DNA of 64,000 nt from Deuterostichococcus epilithicus (lineage: Eukaryota; Chlorophyta; Trebouxiophyceae; Prasiolales; Stichococcaceae): positions 62,001 to 126,000 of the forward strand of contig JAVTLE010000017.1 of assembly GCA_033439295.1 (NCBI GenBank), written 5' to 3'. The translations under genes were made by a program, and so were the position numbers. Below are positions 55,001 to 64,000 of the stretch, piece after piece; the stretch's first letter is position 1, and each line of letters begins with the position of its first letter. The notes under the pieces were generated by a model. It did no database searches. It saw only the letters and a program-made list of their open reading frames with translations, and was not told the origin of the DNA.

Positions 55001-57123
55001 CGCCGCCGGTTCGAAGGCCCCGCCGCTGCCGCCAGGGCGGCAGCCGCCGCCGATTGCGGCGGCTCGCCAGCTTCCTGCTCTGTGCGGCTGGCCGCGCCGC
55101 CGGCGCCGGCGCCGCCGCTGCTGCCGAGCTTGCGCTTACCTGTGCTTACCGCCTGCGCCGCCGCCACGGCCGCGTCGCGGGGGCTGGCTCGCCTCGTTTG
55201 TGCCGCTGCTGCAGGTTGCCAGACTCCCGTGGGCTCACGGCGCCTGGTCGCCACGCCGCCACCTGGGGCTGGCGTAGCCGCTGCCGCCGCCCCTGCTGCC
55301 GCAGCCGCGGCTGGCGGGGCCGCCGGCGACACGCTGCTGGCGTCCAGGGTCTTGTAGCGCGCCAGGCCCGCCGCCTGCCGCAGAGCGCGCAGCCACAGCG
55401 ACGGCTGCCCCTTGCCCGTCGGCGGCTGCGCCGCCAGCAGCGCCGCCGCCTCGCCGGCGGTCAGCTCCGACAGCTGCCGGCCATCTGGCGCCGCATGCCG
55501 GGAGGGATCGTCCTTAGGGCCAGACACAGTCCACAGGCGCGGNAGNGGCGACGGCAGCGGCGGCGGCGAGTCGCCCCGCGGGCTCGAAGCGGCCGGGCTC
55601 ACGGCCGCCNGCAGCGGCTCTGCGGCGGCATCTTCGGCATCTCCACCCTGCTGAACAGGCTGCTGGGGCTGACTGGCTGCATCCGGCGCAGCTGAGGCTG
55701 GCTGGTCGGAGGCTGCCCCAGAGGCGCCCGGCGGTGAGCTGCCCTGGCGCATGCCCGGNAGCCGCTGCGCCTCGGATTCCACGCCGGAGCCGGACTCACG
55801 CAGCGGCACCCAGGCCGGTGAGCCGTCAGCGGCGCCCGGCAGCGCATCAACAGCGGCTGGGGATGCGCCAGCGGCGGCTGGTGCCTCGTCAACAGCTGGC
55901 GGCGACCACCCGCCGGCTGACGCCCGCGGCGAGCCCTGCGGCGAGTCCTGTTGCGGCGTGGGGGATCCCTGCGGTGGCGGCAGCGCCTGCAGCGGCGGCG
56001 ACGGATCGGCAGAGGCGTGCTGGCGGCCGCCGCCGCGCCGGCTGCGGGTGTAGTTTGCGGGCACATGGTCAGCCGCCTTGGTCTTCCAGCGGCCCTGCAG
56101 CGTCGGGCAGCAGTGACCCAAGTGTGCCCGCGGTTGCTGACGGAGGGTGAATCTTAGCACGAAAGCACTGCGGCACATGCCACGCTCATGCTGTCCACTC
56201 CACCAGGTTGTGTTACGAGACACATGGCGTGAGCAAGCCTGCAGGCTAACCATGTCCAGAGGTGAGATGCACCACCAGGGCATGATGCCCAAGGACCCCA
56301 AACCCGCCACTGGGGTGTACACCAACGACAGCACATTGCAAGCAGCTCCAGGCGCATAGGTCCCTACGTGTTGTGGAGACACGGCTTTCTATGTGATGCG
56401 CCCAGTCCAGATGTGACAGCCCGACACCGTTCGGCTGAGAGCGCAAGGGGGGCATCAACTGGTGACCCCAGCAGCTACTAACCTTCGATGGCCAGCCTTC
56501 AGCAGATGGGCAGGCCGGAGGTGGGTGCGAAGCTGTCGACAAGGAAGCAGGGTGACAGCAGCAACATCCCTCACCCAGCCAGCGGCCCACGCTAGCCAGC
56601 GGCCCACGCACACAAACACACAACCACGCCTGGCCCAGCGCAGTTGTGCCGCTGTCAGCAGCCAGGAAAACGAGTCGACCTGTTGCCAGAAGGTGCCGAA
56701 ACCCTAAACCCTAAGCCCACCTGGCCAGCGGCGCGCCGCAGCGCGCGGATCCACAGCGAAGGCTGTCCCGGTTTGGGCGGCTCGTCAGCCAGGAGCGCCG
56801 CCGCCTCGGCGGTCGACAGCTGCGACAGCCGGCGCCCGTCCGGCGCGATGTGCCGTGACGGGTGGTCCGCCCCGTCGTCGATATCGCTGCCGGAGGCGAC
56901 GGCGCCGGCGGCGGCGTCCGAGGAGGCTCCCGCCGCCGCCGCCAGCGGCGCGGCGGGCAGCGTCGAGTCCGGTGGCCGCACGGGCCGCCGCGGGCGCAGG
57001 CCGGCCCGCACCTGCTGGGGTTCCTGGCGGGCGAGGCTGCCGGTGGGCGCTGTTGTCGCCAACACCGCTGCAGCCGCTTCGGCCTCCTGCCGTGGCGGCA
57101 CCTCCGGTTCAGGCGGCGGGGAT

Positions 57124-57159
<36 letters not shown>

Positions 57160-60100
57160 GCCCGTGCTGTGCCTCCGCGCCGCCATCCATATGCGGCGGC
57201 AGCGCCGGCGCCCTGGCGCGACGCGACCGGAAGGTGCGNAAGCCACTGCCACCGGCGCGCCCGCGCCCGGCCGCCCCCCGCGGCCGGAGCCGCCCGCCGG
57301 CAGCGCCCGTCCGGCCGCCTCGAACGCTGCCGCCGCTGCCACGGCCGGCGGCAGTGCCAGCGGCGCNCCTGCTGGCGGCTGCGGCAGCAACGGCGGCTGC
57401 GCGGGCCGTCGCGCCGGCGCGGCGGTAGGTTGCTGCTGCTGCTGCTGCGCCACTTGGCGAGCGACTGTGTGCAAAAAAAAGCTTGTTTTGGAAGACCAGC
57501 GTCAAATGCCCCCATGTGCTCGCATGAAGGTACAATCGCATGAGAGCTTCATTCAGTGACTGACACCAACTACGGGCGCAGCACTGCCTTGGCTGACAAG
57601 CCTGCAGCGGCGCCGGCCCCGCGACAAGACGTCAAATACCGGTCAGCAGCGCAGCAGTTGTCGGCACAGATATGGTGATGCTCTGCCGGGGTGCACACAG
57701 AAGTATTCCCAGCGAAGGCAGAGCTGGCCATGTGCCCTTTGCCAGCATCTGCCAACGCATCGCAAGTAGTGATCAGACCTCACCAAACAAGATCGCGGCG
57801 GCCTGTTGCCGGTCAATCGGTGCACGTGCCAGCATCGCCGCGACCAGCTTTCGCCCCTGCACCGAACATATCCCGTGTCAAGGCTTCGCAAAGATATAAT
57901 GTTGACTTCAAGAATGGCGACTGCGGTACGCTAGCGTTGCTGCGCAAACTGCGTGGCTCTCGGCAGTGACCGACCTGCAGGTTCTGCAATGCTCGGTTCT
58001 CCCACATTGTGTGTGGCTGAGCAGCCGTGTCAGCAGCCACGCCTGCGTGCGGTGCAAGGAGCCGGGCGCGGTCTACCACACCGTTTTCAGCTGCAGCAGC
58101 TGTCTGGCCACATTTTGCAGCACTGCGCAAGGTGCAATCTGGCTCCGCATTTCCAGAAGGCGCAGGCACCCACTAATGTTGACATGGGTGTTGATACGGA
58201 GACGAGTCAGTGGGGGACAGCAGCGCGAAGAAGTGTGGGCGCACCCGCTCGGTCCGGTTCAGCACCGTCTCGTCGCGCGGCAGCTGCGGCATCTCCAGCA
58301 CCCGCGCCACGCCTGACCCGCGCCCGGCCTGCGCCGCCGGCCCCNACGCCGTGCGCAGCGGCGGCGGTTGTGCCGCGCCGACGCCGCCGCCGCCGCCGCC
58401 GCCGGCGGCAGCCGTGGAAGCAGGCCCATGCGAGCGAGCGCTGGGAAGGTGTTCGCCAGCGGCGCCGCTGCCGCCCCGTCGCCGCCCGGCCCCGCGCCGC
58501 ACCGCCGCNGNGCGNNGGCGGAGCGTCGCCACACCGGCGGNACGCGTCCGCAGCATTGCCGGCCTGGGAGAAGGCGGCCACGGCGACGAGCGCCGCCCGG
58601 GCCGCGGCGGCCTCCGCCAGCTGTGCGGCCGCAACGGCGCGCAACACAGCGTCCTGTGCGATGTGCACCTGCAGGGGCCGTATAGAACACGTTTCATGTT
58701 ACATTCTTTGGATTCTCCATTGCTCCATTTCACTGCCAATGGATACAAGTATGAATGGACACAACCTAAAGATGGGAGGTGGCTCTTATATCCACTTTCA
58801 CTTTACAGTCTTGTCTGGCACTTTCGAGAGAACAGTGCTGAGGGAGTCTTCCGCGCGGTGTAGTCGTACAGGCTTAGGACGCCATAAAACGATCTTGAAT
58901 GGCCGAAGGCGGAGGCAAGACGGCACAGGTGGTCGAGCTTCACATGGATAGCCACCAGGTAATGGACAAGTACGTATCATCAGGGTTTTAACAGTCGGAC
59001 GGTAATCGGCAGGGTATCATCCGAGGCAAAGGCCAGCCCACCGACGCGAGCGAAGTCGCCAGGGCGCCTGCAGCCGCCGCCGCGACCGCCTGCTGGCTGT
59101 GCGAAGCAAACTCCCCCGACCCCGCCATCTGGGTGAGGGCCAACTCCAGGGCAGCGCGCTGTTCCGGCGACATCGCCATCAGCTGCCGGTGCAGCGCTGC
59201 GGCGGCCTCCCGCTCTGCGGCGGAGGTGGGGACGCCGTCGGCGCCGTAGTGGCCCTGCGGCGAAGCATCCAACAAATGCTCAGCAGGCTTGCTGCAAGGG
59301 CTTGGAAGTAGGGAGGGCGGTGTGCAGAAATGGTAGACACCGTTTATGCAGAGTCTGCCTGGCTGAGGACCTGTGGAAACAACACAGAAGAGAGGTGAGT
59401 TGCATCGTCCTGGCACAGGCATCAGACGATGGCAGCCTCAAGACCCACAGCAATTGTCGGCCTCGAACGTGCGGGTCTGAAGATCATTAAGAAGATGGAA
59501 AGTGTGCGGATGTGGAGCACAGCACACGGAACATTGGCTGACTTGTCTGGCGGCGGACTCGCCAATGCATCAGCCATGCGGCATCGTACAGCCGTCCGTC
59601 CCTCAGTGTCCGAGGCAAGGCACCACGGAGATAAAGAATGCTCCGTGGGAGCATGCAAACGTCATCAAGCGAGTTGAAGCAGGTATGCGCTGTCGCTGAC
59701 GCCTGATTGGACCCCTACTTCAACAACTCGAAGAATCGAAAGGGAGCAGGAATTGGGCATTGACAAGGTCCCAGGGCACCTGCGGGGCTGGACTCGCTGC
59801 CGGCGCCGCTGGCCCGGTGTCTGCCACGCGGCGCCTCCGTGCAAGGAGAGATTCAACCATAGGCGCAAGAAGTGCCGGCGGCGGCGGAGGCGGCGGCGGC
59901 GGCTGCCGGTTCCCTAGCGGCGTGCTGCTCCCAGCGCCGCTCACGGGTCCGCCGCCAGAGCCATTTGACGCCGCCGGCGGGCGCGAGCCGTGCGCCGTCA
60001 TCGCCAGGACGGCTTGCGAGGCACCCAGCGCGCCGCCAGGGCCGCCCCGGGGCTGTGCATCGTCACCCAGGAGGGCACGCCACGGCCATAGGCCGGCATC

Positions 60101-63100
60101 GCCAGACACATGTGACAGCGGGGTCGGCGGCTGCTGCTGCGGCGGAGCCATCGCGCCTGCTGCTGCGTCGTCCAAGCTGATCCACTGGCCCGGACGCGGT
60201 GCTGCGGCCGGCCTGCCGTGCTGCATGCTGGGCTGTCACGAGGCAGCCGGGTGCACCTTTTGCAATTATCGCGCAGCGTTGTGACGATGCCTCCCAGGTA
60301 AAGCAGTACTCGTATCGCCGTCCTGAAGGTACATTCGGCACAAGGGCGTTGGAAAGGCATGAATGACGGCTAGGGAGCATGCATCGGGTGCAAGAGCCAT
60401 TTCGTTGCAGACACTGCAACCGAAGGGTTGTCACTAAATGGCAGGTCTCGTGCTGCACGATGCAGAAGGCTGCGCGGACGTAGTCAAGTGGTTGCGGACG
60501 CATTGTTTGACATCAGCACCATCCGGAGGCACACCTCCAACCTTCGTCGCCAGCCTGGTAGTATGCAATAACTGCCTCTGTCTGTATACCTTGATGAATT
60601 AGCGCAGTGTACACAAGCTGGGCTGTCGCACGTCGCAAAAGCAAATACAGAGCCTGAGGCCTTGCCGGCGATCTGCTGGCCAGGCAAGGCCCTCCAGAAA
60701 CTGTGCGTCAGGCCCTCTGACAACGTCCTGTAACGTTTTCTGAGCCCAGGCTCGTCACGCCTGATGGCAGCTCATGGTGCAGTGCGTCGCTCTGCAGTAT
60801 GTGCAGCGAGCCTGGGAGCCGAAGCAACACGCACGGCAGATTTGTGCTGAATGGCTGCCCGCCGTCTGGCTGGCATAATTGCTAATTGGAGGACGAAAGT
60901 TGTGGGACTGATGCACCAGTCGGTAGCGGATACTCCCATCCCATTACTGTCATGCATGACGACACTGCCGGTATCATCAGGTGGAGTACATCTGCAGATT
61001 TGTGCCTCAACGAAAGCACCAGCTGAAAGCGAATTGCAACGACAGACCTGCATCGTCGGTAAACTGCATATCGAACCGTGACTGCGGTCTCACTCCGGCC
61101 GGCGATTCTGTCCAGCGCCAGCACCACACAAGCGGCGCAACAAGCACAGTTTTTGATTCAACCAAGTCACTCATCATGAGGTGAAATGAACTGATATATC
61201 AACTTGTACATCGCTGACCGAGGTGCATTCATTCTATCAAATGCTGGCAACATCCCGCATGCGCAGGCTGCCCAGTTTCTGCAGCTGCTGCCATTTGTGC
61301 TGCAGCGCCATCCCGCCACTGGTTGCGCCATGGGCACCACGGGCCTGTCAGGCGTCAGCCGCCGGGACAGCGCTGGAACCGCGCTGGCGCTTGGAGGCAT
61401 GGCCCGCCTCCTGCTGCACCTGTGCCGCAGGTGCCTGCCTCGGCTGGCTGCTGCTGGCTGGCTGCTCGGCTTGTGCAGAACATGCTTCGGCAGCGTGTGT
61501 TGCCACACCCGCTGCCACCAGTGCCATTGCCAGCGCCCAGGCTGCAGCAGCCGGCGCTGCAGCCTGCCGACCACGCCCGCCACTGCCACTGCTGCCGCTG
61601 CCATCTGCGGCCCGACTGGCGAGTGTCTCGCTTAGCAGTTCCGGCGCAGCAGCGGCGGTGGCGGCGGCGGCGGCGGCTAGCAGCACGAAAGCCCGCACCC
61701 TCTGCAAGGTCGGCAGCTGCCGCGGCCGCCGCGGCCGCAGCGGACTGCAGGCGCAGCGCTGGCGCCACCCCCGGCTGCATGCCGCTGGCTGCATCCATTG
61801 CTGCTCCCGCGGCAACGCGCCTCACAGCCAGCGCCGCCGCCACGAGTGCCGTGTGCTGCAGGGCCGCCGCCAGTCCAGGCTTTAGGCTCCTGTCCGGCGC
61901 TGCACTGCCATGCCGGCCCGGTTGCGGGCCACGCCTGCGTTTGGCGGCGGAGACGCCTGCTTCCGGCTGCCGCTGCCGCCGCTGCCCCCGGAGCCGCTTG
62001 CGCGCACCCTCCGTCCTGCTGCCCGCCGCTGCTGGCTGCGCTGCCGCTGCTGTGCCCACAGTACGCGTNTGCCGGCCAAATGCAGANGGGCCACCCTGCT
62101 CAGCAGCCGCCCGAGGCGCTGGCAACGGCGGCAGTAGCGGCCCGCCTGCCGCTGCTGCCGCTGCATCAGGCAGCTGTTGCGGGCCGCCCAAGCTGGGCAG
62201 CCGGGCCGACGGCAACCGCTGCGCGGCCGGGGGCGGCGCCGCGGGCAGCTGTCGCGCAAGCGCCGCCGCCTGCACCTCCATCATGTCGCGGCACTGGGCT
62301 CGCAGGTCCTCCTGCCGGGCCGCCCGCTCCGCCGCAGAGAGCGCCGCCGGACGTACCCACTGTTGCCGCGGAGGCGACTGCCCGCCCATGGGAATGAGCG
62401 CCAGCGACGGCACAAGACGTGGCGGCCCCGCAGAGTTCACGCCCGCTGGCAACACCGCCATAGCCAGGCGCGGAGTCGCTGCTGCAGCAGGAATTCGATG
62501 CGGCGGCGCTGCCAGCGGGCTGGCGCTGCACTCTGGCGAACCAGTGGCCTGCAGCATTGGTCGACATTGAGGGTCGGCTGGTGTGCTGGCTCGAGTACAC
62601 ACAAGGTCGCCTCGGTGGTCATGTGCACAGCCTCAATCGTAAGCAAGATTTGAAAGGCATGGTGGGGACTGTCAGGGTGCTGGAACTTGCCGAGAAGCTA
62701 CTTGCTGAAGCTTTCGAGAAGCACCTGTCGGTGGCTGCCCTTTCCCGGCGGTGACGGGGTCAGCTGCAGCGCCAGCGTCGGCGGTGGCAGCAGCGGCGCT
62801 GCCATCGGTTCCCAGTGAGTGCCGCCCGGCGCCGCGTGCTGCTCCTCTGGGCTGCGCTGCAGCATCGGACCTTGCAAGCGCGGCGAAAGGGGCAGCCACG
62901 ATGGCGACAAAGCTGCCGCGGCGCCGGCCTCGCCGCCGCGGCCGCCACGGGCGCCGCCGCTTGCTGCCGGCGGCTGGGCCAGACTGCCGCAGTCCGGACC
63001 CGAGCTGCCGCTTGGCTCACCGCTCGTCAGGCCCACTTCCTGCGCCGCCGGCGTTGCCGGCGCGGGTGTGCACGGTGGCGCCGGCGCCGGCATCTCTGCA

Positions 63101-63891
63101 GAGGGCTGAGCCACCGCAGTAGATCCCTGGACCAGCGTCGCCGGCTTGCTGGAGGCTGCCACAGCCTCGGGCAGGTATGCTGGGTCAGGGGCTGCCGCTG
63201 AGGGAGGCGCTAGCTCAGCCGCCGTCGGCATCAGTGGCGTTGGCGGCGGCCGCTCAGCTAGTGTGCTCACGGGAATGACAGCAGCGGTTGGCCACAGCAT
63301 TGGCGCCCTCCTTGGCTGGCCCGCGGCCGCTCCCGCAGTGGGCTGTCCCTGCGCCGCCACCGCCGGTCGAGGCACCCCCTCGCCGCCGCTCCGTCGCTGC
63401 TGGCACTGCCACCTCCCCTGCTGTGGCTGCAGCTGCCGCTGCTGTGCCTGCCACCGTTCAGCGCTCGGGCGGCCCCACGGGCTGCCTGCCGCTGCTGGTG
63501 CATTTGATGCTGCGGCTGCTGGCGAGCTGCACCCGGTGGGCGCATCCCCCGGCGGCTGCTCTCCCATCGCCGCCGCAGCCACCGGCTCCTGCTTCGCAGT
63601 AGCATATGCTGCTGCGGCAGCCGCTGCCTGGCTGTCGGGCGCTGATGCAGCCGCTGCAGGAATGGCGCCCACCGCCGCCGCCGCTGACGGCTCCAGCTTG
63701 ACAATGGCAAATGTATTGGTGGCCGCAGTCTGCTGCGGCGCTGCTTGGGACGGCCCCTCTGAGTGAGCTCCATGCTGTGAGAGGCCAGTCGCCACAGCAT
63801 TGCCCCCGACCCCAGCGGCTGCTGCTCGCTTCTGCCGCCATCGCTGTCGCCGCGCCCGCACAGCAGCCCCGATCCCCTGCATACGGGCCAT
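52003..63891 (-). CDS. Large low-complexity, probably nuclear protein with seven ~48-residue repeats (may be two genes)
   Basis: Function not recognised. ATG at 63891 (in-frame stop 12 nt upstream) opens a 389-codon exon to 62725 with an Arg-rich start and two SUMO-type sites (VKLEP, AKQEP). Further exons: about 61835-62600 (basic, NLS-like GARKRLRGQRRQRQ, AKRRRGPQ), about 61340-61708, about 59781-60200 (poly-Pro), about 59043-59290 (MSPEQRAALELALTQMAG), about 58210-58700. Well-bounded exons end the gene: 56721-57463, then 54910 up to about 56050-56110, 53707-54618, 52400-53321 and 52003-52256. The last three and the 54910 donor are in phase. Exons 52400 to 57463 carry seven repeats (LSELTAGEAAALL then PSLWLRALRQAAG). 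Single Ns occur in C/G runs. Around N 57239 the open frame switches, suggesting a hidden indel. The link across 57464-58210 is unproven, so the N-terminal half could be a separate gene. Confidence 0.6.
52820..52833 (-). repeat. Telomere-like motif inside a coding exon
   Basis: On the coding strand this is CCTAAACCCTAAAC, encoding part of SLNPKQ directly before repeat R7. The frame stays open across it. Confidence 0.7.
56699..56717 (-). repeat. Telomere-like motif at the donor of exon 56721-57463
   Basis: On the coding strand the exon ends CTGGCCAG and the intron begins GTGGGCTTAGGGTTTAGGG, so two TTTAGGG-type units start within about six bases of the splice site. Confidence 0.8.
57121..57163 (-). 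repeat. (GCC)n tract coding for poly-alanine
   Basis: A run of about twelve GCC/GGC triplets inside exon 56721-57463, read as poly-Ala on the minus strand. Confidence 0.85.
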
Positions 63892-64000
63892 GCTCGATAC
63901 TCAATTTCCATCAGCTGATCGGCGATCTGTGGCGATTGTGATTCGAGACAATTTTGAAACTTCTGCTGGCTCTCAATGGTGGCGATCCGTGGCATGACCA

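Larger units (their letters stand above)
52664..56867 (-). repeat. Seven coding copies of a ~48-residue repeat
   Basis: Units (minus strand, N- to C-terminal): R1 56721-56867; R2 55358-55512; R3 54910-54989 plus 54547-54618, split by an intron; R4 54244-54381; R5 53967-54108; R6 53707-53766 plus 53226-53321, split by an intron; R7 52664-52811. Shared pattern: DHPS-x-H, DGRRLSELT, EAAALLA, QP-x(3,4)-GQPSLW, LRALRQAAG. Spacers are long, low-complexity, rich in Ala, Pro, Gln and Arg. Predicted helices and a conserved Trp suggest a small folded domain. I know no named family with this pattern. Confidence 0.85.

Noticed and set aside
58010-58150. Zinc-finger-like C-x2-C pairs on the plus strand (CVRCKEPG, CSSC)
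   Set aside because: The stretch is short, has no flanking exons on that strand, and sits in or beside the minus-strand gene. Probably chance.
1-64000. CRISPR arrays, tRNA/rRNA genes, insertion sequences, LTR elements
   Set aside because: I saw no regularly spaced identical repeats with spacers, no cloverleaf with a T-loop motif, no transposase or reverse transcriptase motifs and no long terminal repeats. A tRNAscan-SE and RepeatMasker run would settle it.

Overview
The window is nuclear DNA of a green alga (Chlorophyta; a trebouxiophyte is my best guess, not proven). Evidence: GC-rich sequence, genes split by many GT-AG and some GC-AG introns, plant-type proteins, alanine/glycine-rich low complexity, TGTAA signals 3' of two genes, and Arabidopsis-type CCCTAAA telomere motifs scattered inside introns. 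I see no prokaryotic operons, CRISPR arrays, tRNA or rRNA genes, and no transposon or virus-like element.

Layout: (1) 1-2509, plus strand, the last six exons of a bacterial-type (organellar) isoleucyl-tRNA synthetase. (2) 3061-5651, minus strand, an uncharacterised protein with a signal-like N-terminus. (3) 6333-34335, plus strand, one 28-kb gene of 39 exons for a BIG-type ARF guanine-nucleotide exchange factor (Sec7 domain). All 39 exons join in phase to 2,031 codons plus a stop. (4) 34336-39924, a poorly resolved stretch holding at least one small minus-strand membrane-protein gene and one possible plus-strand gene. (5) 39925-43957, plus strand, a plastid-type atypical short-chain dehydrogenase (NAD(P)-binding). 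(6) 44560-51159, plus strand, a secreted GH5-type endo-beta-mannanase, 12 exons, 644 residues, with both catalytic glutamates. (7) 52003-63891, minus strand, a very large low-complexity, basic, probably nuclear protein carrying seven copies of a ~48-residue repeat I cannot assign.

The most striking feature is not a gene. Introns of at least four genes contain eroded tandem copies of the neighbouring exon, often with its splice acceptor or donor still attached. Identity by eye runs from about 92% (15216-15266) to barely detectable, with up to four copies around one exon. This looks like continuing exon-scale tandem duplication followed by decay, a plausible source of intron growth and, when the copy stays in frame, of protein repeats such as those at 52664-56867. 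Telomere-like repeats lying against splice junctions and a high share of GC-AG introns add to an unusual picture of intron evolution.

The genes do not form a pathway. They are unrelated housekeeping and secretory functions: organellar translation, trans-Golgi traffic, a plastid oxidoreductase-like protein, extracellular mannan breakdown and a possible nuclear regulator.
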